Of a DNA stretch of 18,096 nt, positions 6,243-12,863 are shown one piece after another; within the stretch, counting starts at the first letter, position 1, and every line of letters starts with the position of its first letter. The notes beneath the pieces are model-generated. The model ran no database searches, was not told where the DNA came from, and saw nothing but the letters and a program-made list of their open reading frames with translations. This DNA is from an uncultured Novosphingobium sp. GTDB lineage: Bacteria; Pseudomonadota; Alphaproteobacteria; Sphingomonadales; Sphingomonadaceae. Location: positions 1-18,096 of the forward strand of contig CALKVF010000001.1 in the NCBI GenBank assembly GCA_937996535.1, given 5' to 3'. A program made the translations under genes and the position numbers.

Positions 6243-7508
6243 ATGGACCATTTTGAATATCGCGACGGCGTCCTTTACGCCGAAGACCTGCCGCTGAACG
6301 TCATCGCCGATGCGGTTGGCACGCCCGTCTATGTCTATTCGCGCGCCACGCTGGAACGCCACGCCCGCGTGTTCCGCGATGCGCTGTCGATCCTGCCGCG
6401 CGTCCACATCGCCTTTGCGATCAAGGCCAACCCCAACCTTGCGGTGTTGCGCGTGATGCAGCGCGAAGGGCTGGGTGCCGATGTCGTTTCGGGCGGCGAA
6501 ATGGCCCGCGCGCTGGCTGCCGGGATGCCGGCGGCGGACATCGTGTTCTCGGGCGTTGGCAAGCAGCGTCATGAAATGATCGCCGGCCTCGAAGCCGGGA
6601 TCGGCCAGTTCAACCTCGAAAGCGAGGAAGAGGGCGTCGAACTTGCCGCGCTGGCGGCTGAGCGCGGCCTCACGGCGGCCTGCGCGCTGCGCGTCAACCC
6701 GGACGTTGATGCGCGCACCCACGCCAAGATTTCGACCGGCAAGGCAGAAAACAAGTTCGGCGTGCCGATCGACCGCGCCTGCGGGATCTATTCGCGCCTT
6801 GCAGCGCTTCCCGGCCTCGATATGCGCGGTGTTGCGGTCCACATTGGCAGCCAGCTGTCCGAGCTGGAACCTTTCGAGATCGCCTTCGGCAAGGTCGGCG
6901 CGCTGATCGCCGAACTGCGCGCCGCTGGGCAAACCGTAACCCACGCTGATCTCGGCGGCGGGCTGGGCGTGCCTTACAAGGCGGGCGACGTGTTCCCTTC
7001 GCCCGAAGCCTATGCCCAGATGGTCGCGCGCGCGACCGAGGGCTGGGACGTGACTTTGATGTTCGAGCCGGGCCGCGTGATCTGCGGCAATGCCGGCGTG
7101 CTGCTGACCCGCGTGGTCCGCGTCAAGCGCAGCTCGAACCGCGCACCCTTCGTGATCGTCGACGCGGCGATGAACGATCTGGCCCGCCCGGCCATGTACG
7201 GCGCCTGGCACGATTTCGACGCGGTGGCTCCCACCGGCGAAAAGATGACCGCGCACATTGTCGGCCCGATCTGCGAAACCGGCGATACCTTTGCCATGGA
7301 CCGCGAAATCGACGCCGTTGCCGCCGGTGACCTCGCCGTGTTCCGCACGGCCGGGGCCTATGGCGCGACCATGGCCTCGTCCTACAACAGCCGCGGGTTC
7401 GTGGCCGAAGTGATGGTCGATGGCGATCAGTTCGCCGTGGTTGCCGATCGCATCCTCCCCGAAGTGATCACCGCCGCCGAACGGGTGCCCGACTTCCTCA
7501 AGGACTGA
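6243..7508 (+). CDS. lysA: Diaminopimelate decarboxylase
   Basis: The 421-aa protein is a fold-type III PLP enzyme that converts meso-diaminopimelate to lysine, the last step of the pathway. Visible residues include FAIKANPN with the PLP-binding Lys61, VVSGGEM (81-87), HIGSQ (200-204), the phosphate-binding loop GGGLGVPY starting at Gly238, EPGR (275-278), the substrate and catalytic residues CETGD (Cys344, Glu345) and AYGATMASSYNSR (Tyr373). Nothing essential is missing. It starts 12 bases after lptM with AAGAGA as a modest ribosome site, and its stop overlaps the next start codon (TGATG at 7506-7510), so the downstream cysG-like gene is probably translationally coupled. Confidence 0.97.
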   Translation: MDHFEYRDGVLYAEDLPLNVIADAVGTPVYVYSRATLERHARVFRDALSILPRVHIAFAIKANPNLAVLRVMQREGLGADVVSGGEMARALAAGMPAADIVFSGVGKQRHEMIAGLEAGIGQFNLESEEEGVELAALAAERGLTAACALRVNPDVDARTHAKISTGKAENKFGVPIDRACGIYSRLAALPGLDMRGVAVHIGSQLSELEPFEIAFGKVGALIAELRAAGQTVTHADLGGGLGVPYKAGDVFPSPEAYAQMVARATEGWDVTLMFEPGRVICGNAGVLLTRVVRVKRSSNRAPFVIVDAAMNDLARPAMYGAWHDFDAVAPTGEKMTAHIVGPICETGDTFAMDREIDAVAAGDLAVFRTAGAYGATMASSYNSRGFVAEVMVDGDQFAVVADRILPEVITAAERVPDFLKD

Positions 7509-8290
7509 TGCTGATGCACAGCCTCCCGCTTTACCATCGCCTTGCCGGTCAGCCGGTGATCGTGCTGGGCGAAGGGGAGGCGGCTGAGGCTAAGGCCCGG
7601 CTGGTGCTGCGTGCGGGCGGCGTGATCGTGCCCGAGGATGATCCGCGCGCGCGGCTCGCCTTTGTCGCGCTTGCTGCGCCTGAGGCGGCAGCAGCCCGGC
7701 TCAAGGCGCGCGGGGTGCTGGTCAACGTGGTCGATCGGCCCGAGCTGTGCGATTTTACCGTGCCGAGCCTGCTGGAACGCGGCGCGGTGCTGGTTGCGGT
7801 CGGCACGGGCGGTGTTTCGGCGGGCCTTGCCAAGGCGCTGCGGCTGCGGCTTGAAGCCTTGCTGCCGGCATCGCTCGGGCAGTTGGCCGAAGGGCTGGGC
7901 GCGGCGCGCGCCGCCTTGCGCGCCCGGTTCCCCGACGCGGGCGAGCGCCGCCGTGCGCTGGACCTGGCGCTGAGTGATGGCGGCCTGCTCGATCCGCTTG
8001 CCGCGCATGGCGATGACGCGGTGGCGCACTGGCTGGCCGGCGCTGATGCCGGCGCCGCGCGGGTTGAGGAATTCACCCTGCGCTCGAACGATCCCGATGA
8101 CCTGACCCTGCGCCAGGCGCGGCTGCTTGGCAGCGCCGATCTGGTCGCGGCCGAAATCGGGGTGGCGCCCGCAATCCTCAACCGCGCCCGCGCCGATGCC
8201 GCGCGGGTTGAACTGGCGGTGGGGCAAAACGCGCCCAGCCATGCGGGCATTACCGTGGTGGTGCGGGCCGCAGTTACTCAGCCGGGCTGA
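7508..8290 (+). CDS. Degenerate sirohaem synthase (CysG-like dehydrogenase/ferrochelatase relative)
   Basis: The 260-aa product matches the precorrin-2 dehydrogenase/ferrochelatase half of CysG: PVIVLGEGEAAEAKARLVL (nucleotide-binding strand, residues 16-34), VLVNVVDRPELCDFTVPSLL (70-89), VLVAVGTGGVSAGLAKALR (94-112), then LGQLAEGL and ERRRALDLAL. In intact enzymes this half oxidises precorrin-2 and inserts iron to make sirohaem, the cofactor of sulfite and nitrite reductases. About 30 residues are missing after residue 42, and the usual ATDD segment, whose aspartate is essential for both activities, reads ALAAPEA (54-60). Residues 188-238 (DPDDLTLRQARLLGSADLV) resemble the first 50 residues of the uroporphyrinogen methyltransferase half but lack its GxGPGD loop, then stop. 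ATG 7514 has better spacing from AGGA (7501-7504) than ATG 7508. Activity is doubtful. The 3' end overlaps the opposing thioesterase gene by 17 bp. Confidence 0.75.
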   Translation: MLMHSLPLYHRLAGQPVIVLGEGEAAEAKARLVLRAGGVIVPEDDPRARLAFVALAAPEAAAARLKARGVLVNVVDRPELCDFTVPSLLERGAVLVAVGTGGVSAGLAKALRLRLEALLPASLGQLAEGLGAARAALRARFPDAGERRRALDLALSDGGLLDPLAAHGDDAVAHWLAGADAGAARVEEFTLRSNDPDDLTLRQARLLGSADLVAAEIGVAPAILNRARADAARVELAVGQNAPSHAGITVVVRAAVTQPG

Positions 8291-8672
8291 GCAGGATCTT
8301 CATCTGCGCCAGCGCGATCGGCTTGGCCCGGTCATCCTGCCAGCACGCGGCATTGACCAGCGCCACGCGCCGCCCGGCGCGGGTGACCGTGCCCATTGCA
8401 AAGGTGCGCTGCTCGGTCCCGCCGCGCATGAATTCGACCTGCACGTTGACCGGCTTGAGCCGCATGGTCTCTCCCCGGCGCTCCATTTCGGCGCGCAGCG
8501 CGGCCATGCAGGCCATTTCCATCAACCCGCTCATCGCCCCGCCGTGGAGGAAGCCGGGACGGCCCAGCACGCGGTCGGAAAAGTCGGCGTAGAGCACCGG
8601 GTTGCCATCCTCGTCGTGATCGATGGCGATGCCCAGCGCCTGGGCATAGGGGGGCAGGTTCGCGTCGTTCAC
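8274..8672 (-). CDS. PaaI-type hotdog thioesterase
   Basis: The 132-aa protein is a single hotdog domain. The family signature is intact: FLHGGAMSGLMEMACMAAL (residues 41-59), in which a helix caps the active site, then LKPVNVQVEFMRGGTEQRTFAMGTV and VALVNAACW. PaaI relatives hydrolyse acyl- or aryl-CoA thioesters, working as dimers or tetramers; the substrate here is not predictable. Translation starts at GTG (8672-8670), overlapping the stop of the upstream thioesterase gene as GTGA, so the two are probably coupled and may form a mixed oligomer. No terminator is visible against the convergent cysG-like gene, whose end it overlaps. Confidence 0.85.
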   Translation of the reverse strand: MNDANLPPYAQALGIAIDHDEDGNPVLYADFSDRVLGRPGFLHGGAMSGLMEMACMAALRAEMERRGETMRLKPVNVQVEFMRGGTEQRTFAMGTVTRAGRRVALVNAACWQDDRAKPIALAQMKILLSPAE

Positions 8673-9151
8673 AGGTAGGTTCCGTGGGTGGCCATGAACG
8701 AGCCGACCACGTGGGCGATCGGATCGGACGGGTCTTCGTCATAGGCGATGCCGCGGATGAACGAGATCGTGCGGGTCAGCTTGTAGCATTCCCCCCGGCC
8801 GATCACGGTCTTTCCGGGCACCGCAGCGCGCATGTAATCAACCCTGAGGTCAAGCGTGGCGTGGGGCACGAACTTACCCGTCAGCGTCCACACCGACATC
8901 GAGGTGGCATTGTCCATCAGGCTGATGATCGGCCCCGAGGCCAGCACCCCGGTTTCGGCCACGCCGACCAGTTCCTCGCGCCAGGGCAGTTCCAGTTCGA
9001 ACCAGCCTTCGCCGTGAGCGTGATAGTCGAGCCCGAGCCAGCCGCTGTGGCCGTTGCGGGTCATCATCCCCTTGGCCAGCCGCGCGGGATCGAACACGAA
9101 ACCGGGGGGCAGGGCAAGCTCGGGGGACGGGGTAGAGGATGCATCGCTCAT
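8669..9151 (-). CDS. PaaI-type hotdog thioesterase with altered active-site motif
   Basis: The 160-aa protein has the hotdog pattern: SGWLGLDYHAHGEGWFELELPW, the central helix region GVLASGPIISLMDNATSMSVW (residues 68-88), then ATLDLRVDYMRAAVPGKTVIGRGECYKL and a final strand AHVVGSFMA. The usual HGG at the start of the central helix reads ETGVLASGP, so the histidine is missing, while the aspartate of LMDNA (Asp80) is kept. The first 28 residues are a flexible, proline-containing extension. ATG 9151 is the first available start; the ribosome site is poor. It is the first gene of a two-gene minus-strand unit, divergent from the 49-aa peptide gene at 9270. Substrate unknown. Confidence 0.82.
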   Translation of the reverse strand: MSDASSTPSPELALPPGFVFDPARLAKGMMTRNGHSGWLGLDYHAHGEGWFELELPWREELVGVAETGVLASGPIISLMDNATSMSVWTLTGKFVPHATLDLRVDYMRAAVPGKTVIGRGECYKLTRTISFIRGIAYDEDPSDPIAHVVGSFMATHGTYL

Positions 9152-9182
9152 GCGGGCATCTGTGCTGGTATCGGGGCTGCGT

Positions 9183-9188
9183 TACAAT
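9183..9188 (+). promoter_or_regulatory. Possible -10 box of the three-gene unit
   Basis: TACAAT, a five-of-six match to the -10 consensus, lies in an AT-rich patch (GTTACAATCTTTTAATT) in otherwise very GC-rich sequence, 82 bases before the peptide start codon. No good -35 is found 16-18 bases upstream (CTGTGC or similar), so an activator may be needed. The leader would contain the hairpin GCGCCG (9213-9218) with CGGCGC (9228-9233). Confidence 0.35.
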
Positions 9189-9269
9189 CTTTTAATTCGC
9201 GCGCGGTGCGCGGCGCCGCGATGGTCACGGCGCGGGGCAGTGGGCCTCGCGCCAGATTGGGGGACGACC

Positions 9270-9419
9270 ATGAACCTGCCGCAAATTGACGCATCCAGCC
9301 TGCCTGACCTTGAAACCCTGACGGGGGTGTTCGGCAGCCTTGCCCACCCGGGACAGGCGCTGCTGTCGGATGACACCATCGTGATCCTGATGGTCTTCGT
9401 TTACGAGTGCCTCAAGTAA
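9270..9419 (+). CDS. 49-residue peptide of unknown function, first gene of three-gene unit
   Basis: The reading frame MNLPQIDASSLPDLETLTGV... ends in FVYECLK. It starts at ATG 9270, five bases after a strong ribosome site (GGGGGA, 9259-9264), and stops 12 bases before the next gene. The strong ribosome site and tight spacing are the main evidence that it is real. Its first 24 residues are acidic and polar, a middle part is AHPGQALLSDD, and the end is hydrophobic (TIVILMVFVYE) with a single Cys47. It is too short for a confident membrane span and has no signal peptide. A leader-plus-core arrangement, as in a modified-peptide precursor, or a small regulatory subunit of the next two proteins are both possible. 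I do not recognise the family. Confidence 0.6.
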   Translation: MNLPQIDASSLPDLETLTGVFGSLAHPGQALLSDDTIVILMVFVYECLK

Positions 9420-9431
9420 GGGCGCGCGCGG

Positions 9432-10397
9432 GTGGAAATCCATCCGGCCCTGCAGGCGCTGCGGAGCGATGATGCGCCGCAGCGCCGCGCGCAGGGGCGG
9501 CTCTATGCCGAACTGGAGGCGTGGCGCGCCGAGGCCGGGATCGCCGGGCTTGAGGCCGAGCTGGCCACGCTTGCGAGCGGCATGGCGCTGGAGACCCTGC
9601 CGGGCCTGAGCGCGCTGTTCGCACCCGAAGATCCTTCTGCTGCGGCGCTGGCCGATGGGTTTGTCGCGCGGTTCTGCGCCGGGGTGGAGCGCGATCCGCT
9701 GGGGCAGGTGCCGCTGCGCCACCAGCTGGACGATGTGACGGCCGCCGCGATGTTGGCCCGCTCCGGCGATGCCGCGTTGCTGCTCTGCGCGGTCGATGGC
9801 TTGGCCCTGGCGCGCCAGCACGCGCCGCTTTCGGTCAGTTTTGCGCCGAGCCAGACGTTCGAACGGGTGCTGGCGGGCAGCGCCCGGATCTCACGGGTAA
9901 GCCTCTCCGGTGACGCCGATCTTATTCAGGCCGACGAACGCCTTGCCCCCGGCATGGTGAGCCGCCGCGATGGCGCGCGCGAGGCGCTGGTGCTGCGCTC
10001 GGTCACGGGGACACTGGTCACGCTGAAGCTGCACCTGCGCGCCAAGGCCGGGGCAGTGACCCGCGAATACCGGCTGGCTGACGGCGCGCTGCTGCATCAG
10101 GCTGCCGCCAATCCGCGTGACAGTCGGCTCGAACTGGCCGCCGCGCTACTCGGCCGGATGGGCCGCCGCGATGCCGCGCCGGTGCTGGCGGCAATGGCTG
10201 GGGAGGCGGGCGAGGCAGGGCTGCGCTGGCAGGCGCTCAAAGAATGTCTGGGGCTCGATACGGCAGCGGGCTTTGCCGCGCTGTGCGCAATTGCCGCGCG
10301 TGCCGATGATCCGCTGGCAGCCCCTGCCGGCGCGCTGCGGGCCCAGCTGATCGAGACTTATCCTGCGCTCGCCGGGATCGCGCCATGCCCCGCCTGA
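9432..10397 (+). CDS. Unrecognised protein: helical N-terminus, beta middle, HEAT-like C-terminus
   Basis: The 321-aa product starts at GTG 9432 with AAGGG (9416-9420) about 11 bases upstream. Residues 1-130 are mostly helical. Residues about 131-225 alternate as beta strands (PLSVSFAPSQTFERVL, ARISRVSLSGDADLIQADERLAPG, EALVLRSVTGTLVTLKLHLR). Residues 229-315 look like two or three helical repeats (DSRLELAAALLGRMGRRDAA, LRWQALKECLGLDTAAGFAAL). By eye, its order of elements matches that of the next gene's protein: both have ER.L. before a strand pair, an YR.. segment, and the R..LAA..AL.. helical repeat. It lacks the HxH ligand pair of the second protein, so it may be an inactive partner. There is no signal peptide or membrane segment. 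It overlaps the next gene by 13 bp. Confidence 0.75.
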   Translation: MEIHPALQALRSDDAPQRRAQGRLYAELEAWRAEAGIAGLEAELATLASGMALETLPGLSALFAPEDPSAAALADGFVARFCAGVERDPLGQVPLRHQLDDVTAAAMLARSGDAALLLCAVDGLALARQHAPLSVSFAPSQTFERVLAGSARISRVSLSGDADLIQADERLAPGMVSRRDGAREALVLRSVTGTLVTLKLHLRAKAGAVTREYRLADGALLHQAAANPRDSRLELAAALLGRMGRRDAAPVLAAMAGEAGEAGLRWQALKECLGLDTAAGFAALCAIAARADDPLAAPAGALRAQLIETYPALAGIAPCPA

Positions 10398-11290
10398 TTG
10401 ACTGCGCGGATAGCGCGGCGGCCTCGCTCGCCGAAACCGCCGATGCCCTGGCGGCGCGCGGGTTCGATCCGCATGACGAGGACAGCCTTGCCCATGCCGC
10501 CACATGGCTGCGGCGGCTGGGGAACGACCGCGAATTTCTGGGCGACATCCTGATCGAGCAATTGGCCCGCCGTCACCACGAGGAGCCCGCTGACAACGCC
10601 TATGGCCCGCAGGTGATCATGCTGGTTCCGCCGGGCGGACAGTCGTTCATCCGCGCGAACCTGTGGCCGGCGGCGCAGGACCACATGGTGCGCGCCTCGG
10701 GCGGGGCCTCGTTCGCGCTGGGGCTGCCGCACGACCACAATTTCAGCTTCCTGACCCTCGGCTATTTCGGGCCGGGTTACTGGAGCGACTACTACGAGTT
10801 TGACTATGCCGCCGTGGCTGGTGCGCGCGGGGAACCGATACCGTCGCTGCGCTTTGTCGAGCGCGCCCGCCTCGAACAGGGCAAGCTGATGCTCTACCGC
10901 GCGCACGTTGACGTTCACGCGCAGGGGGCGGCGGATTCGCTCTCGGTTTCGGTCAACGTGATGCACGCCAGCGGCGTGCAGGGCTGGCTCGATCAGTACC
11001 GCTTCGATCTGGAGCGGCGCGAGATTGGCGCGATTGTTTCATCCGGGCCGTCCGATGCGTTCATCAGGCTGGCGGTCGGACTGGGCAGCGCCGAGGCGCT
11101 GGATCTGGCCCACCGCTTTGCCCGCCACCATCCCAGCGACCGGCTACGGTTGGCGGCGTGGGATGCGCTGGCCGCGCGCGAAACCGGCGTGGCGGCGCGC
11201 GATGCGCTGTGGCGCGAGGCGGAAGGGGCGGGTAGCCGGCTGGTGGCTCTGGAAGCGCGGGCGCGCCGCGCCGGGCTAGCAGCGGCTTAG
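10385..11290 (+). CDS. Cupin-like protein with HEAT-like C-terminus, putative metal-dependent oxygenase
   Basis: The 301-aa product starts at ATG 10385 inside the preceding gene, indicating translational coupling. The central part reads GGQSFIRANLWP, then LGLPHDHNFSFLTLGYFGPG (residues 112-131) with His116 and His118, an acidic patch WSDYYEFD (Glu138), and LEQGKLMLYRAHVDVHAQ (163-180) with His174 and His178 before strand SLSVSVNVM. An HxH, then a glycine turn, then a later histidine about 55-60 residues on is the metal-site layout of cupins such as cysteine dioxygenase, so a metal-dependent oxygenase is plausible but unproven. Residues about 222-297 form HEAT-like helices. No transporter or regulator gene accompanies it. 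Its stop (11288-11290) overlaps the end of the convergent ruvX. Confidence 0.72.
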   Translation: MPRLIDCADSAAASLAETADALAARGFDPHDEDSLAHAATWLRRLGNDREFLGDILIEQLARRHHEEPADNAYGPQVIMLVPPGGQSFIRANLWPAAQDHMVRASGGASFALGLPHDHNFSFLTLGYFGPGYWSDYYEFDYAAVAGARGEPIPSLRFVERARLEQGKLMLYRAHVDVHAQGAADSLSVSVNVMHASGVQGWLDQYRFDLERREIGAIVSSGPSDAFIRLAVGLGSAEALDLAHRFARHHPSDRLRLAAWDALAARETGVAARDALWREAEGAGSRLVALEARARRAGLAAA

Positions 11291-11769
11291 GCGAAGCCGC
11301 CCGCCAGCGCGTCGATCGCGGCCTGGAGGATCACGGCGGCGGCGGCGGCGTCGATCCGGTCCTTGCGCTTGGCGCGGCTCATGTCCTGCGCGATCAGCGC
11401 GCTTTCGGCGCTGGCGGTGGACCACCGTTCGTCCCACAGCAGGATCGGCAGCCCCAGCACGCCAAGGTTGCGGGCATAGGCGCGGCTCGATTGGCTGCGC
11501 GGCCCTTCGGAGCCATCCATGTTGAGCGGCAGGCCGATGACCACGCCGCGCAGGTCGCGTTCGGCGATCAGTTCGGCCAGCGCCGCCTTGTCTGCCCCGA
11601 ACTTGCCGCGCTTGAGCGTCTTGCCGGGTGAAGCAAAGCGCCAGCCAGCATCGCAGAACGCGGTGCCGATGGTCTGGGTGCCGAGATCCAGCCCGAGCAG
11701 CCCGCCGCCGCCGGGCAGCGCATCGCGCAGGTCGAGCGCGCTGGTGGTAATCAGTGGTGCGTCTGCCAT
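11287..11769 (-). CDS. ruvX: YqgF/RuvX-family nuclease (pre-16S rRNA processing or Holliday junction resolvase)
   Basis: The 160-aa protein has the RNase-H-like signatures of the family in order: LGLDLGTQTIGTAFCD (residues 25-40) with the first catalytic aspartate, GVVIGLPLNMDGSEGPRS (75-92), LLWDERWSTASAE (near 110-122; DERxT normally, here with S before T), and RKDRIDAAAAAVILQ with the final catalytic aspartate. Family members are believed to trim the 5' end of 16S rRNA and have also been called Holliday junction resolvases. It is the last gene of the long minus-strand run; its ATG (11769) lies within the end of the DUF3089 gene (19-bp overlap). A glycine-rich N-terminal extension of about 22 residues precedes the domain. 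Confidence 0.92.
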   Translation of the reverse strand: MADAPLITTSALDLRDALPGGGGLLGLDLGTQTIGTAFCDAGWRFASPGKTLKRGKFGADKAALAELIAERDLRGVVIGLPLNMDGSEGPRSQSSRAYARNLGVLGLPILLWDERWSTASAESALIAQDMSRAKRKDRIDAAAAAVILQAAIDALAGGFA

Positions 11770-12860
11770 GCCATCACTCGCCGGGCGAAATCGTCGCGCA
11801 GGTTGGTCCAGAACAGGGGGATGTCATAGGCATGGTAATTGTTGCCCGGCATCACCACCGGGCCCATCGCCGGTTCACCGCCCAGCAGCAGAACGCCGCT
11901 GGCATCGCACTTGGCCGCCGCCAGTCCGGGCTTGACCGTGCCGCTGTCAAAGCGCGCGTCGAGCACCAGCGAGCCGAGGTTGGCGCTGGCCGGGGCCGCG
12001 CCGCCCTGAGCGCCGGTCAGCGGGTTTGAGCACAGCACAGGGCCGCCCGTAAGCGGCTGGCCATCGAGCCCCTTCATCCGCGCGCCCGCGCGCAGCATCA
12101 TCGCCGGATCGGCCGGTTCGCCAAAACTCAGCCAGCTGATCACGCAACCCGCCTCGGCCGGGGCGGTGCAGGCCGGCAGGCCCATGCGCGGCAGGTCATG
12201 GTCGCGGCTGATCGGCCAGCCGATCAGGTAAACCGCCGCGATCCGCTTGGCGAGCGGGGTGCCTGCCACTCGTTCGGCCAGCAGCCGGCGCAGGTGATAG
12301 GCACCCTGGCTGTGCCCGGCGAGGACGATCGGTAGCTGCGGCGGGGTGGCGGCAAGGAACGCATCGAAGGCCTGCAGCACATCACCATGCGCCAGTTCCA
12401 GCGCCTCGCCGGCATCGGGCGCGTCCGACAGAAACGCGCCGAAAGCGGCCTGGCGATAGCGCGGCGCCCAGAGCTGTTCGGCGCCGCCAAAGGGCGAGGC
12501 ATAGGCGTGGATGATCTTGCCGGCGAGTTCGTTGGCGGGGGTATCATCCGACGGCGCGTTCCAGTGGGCGCGTTCGAGATAGGTGGTCGGGTGGACGAAG
12601 AACACGGCGGCATGGACCGGCTGGGTCGGCGCAGCGCCGGGCGGGGTCCAGCGCGCCGGATTGGCGGCAAGGCCGGGGCGCACCAGCCAGCGCGCGGCAC
12701 CTTCATAGCTGCCCGGAGCAAGGCGCGGCTGGGGCTCGTAGTGGCCCTTGGGCAGGAAGGCCATGCGGGTCATGGCTTCGGGATAGAAGCTCAAGGCCAC
12801 CCGCCCGGCGAAGAACAGCACGACGCAGGCGGCGAACAGATAGAGGAACTTGCGGGCCAT
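11751..12860 (-). CDS. DUF3089 alpha/beta-hydrolase with N-terminal membrane segment
   Basis: The 369-aa protein has an N-terminal hydrophobic segment (FLYLFAACVVLFFAGRVAL, residues 5-23), probably a membrane anchor or signal, and then a DUF3089-type hydrolase domain: AVFFVHPTTYL (85-95), WNAPSDD, YRQAAFGAF, a nucleophile elbow IVLAGHSQGAYHL with Ser184, and a late NNYHAYDIPLFW whose His may complete the triad. The family is common in alphaproteobacteria and has no well-established substrate; esterase or lipase activity outside the cytoplasmic membrane is inferred. It starts three bases after the AI-2E family gene and overlaps ruvX, so it belongs to the same transcript. No strong ribosome site is seen, so coupling is likely. 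Confidence 0.85.
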   Translation of the reverse strand: MARKFLYLFAACVVLFFAGRVALSFYPEAMTRMAFLPKGHYEPQPRLAPGSYEGAARWLVRPGLAANPARWTPPGAAPTQPVHAAVFFVHPTTYLERAHWNAPSDDTPANELAGKIIHAYASPFGGAEQLWAPRYRQAAFGAFLSDAPDAGEALELAHGDVLQAFDAFLAATPPQLPIVLAGHSQGAYHLRRLLAERVAGTPLAKRIAAVYLIGWPISRDHDLPRMGLPACTAPAEAGCVISWLSFGEPADPAMMLRAGARMKGLDGQPLTGGPVLCSNPLTGAQGGAAPASANLGSLVLDARFDSGTVKPGLAAAKCDASGVLLLGGEPAMGPVVMPGNNYHAYDIPLFWTNLRDDFARRVMAWQTHH

Positions 12861-12863
12861 GGC

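Noticed and set aside
5907..7256. 449-aa minus-strand open frame opposite lptM and lysA
   Set aside because: It is antisense to two clearly recognised genes; long antisense frames are common at this GC content and it has no recognisable domain.
9054..9269. N-terminal extension of the 49-aa peptide into the thioesterase region
   Set aside because: It would be antisense to the thioesterase start, and the strong ribosome site (9259-9264) lies directly before ATG 9270.
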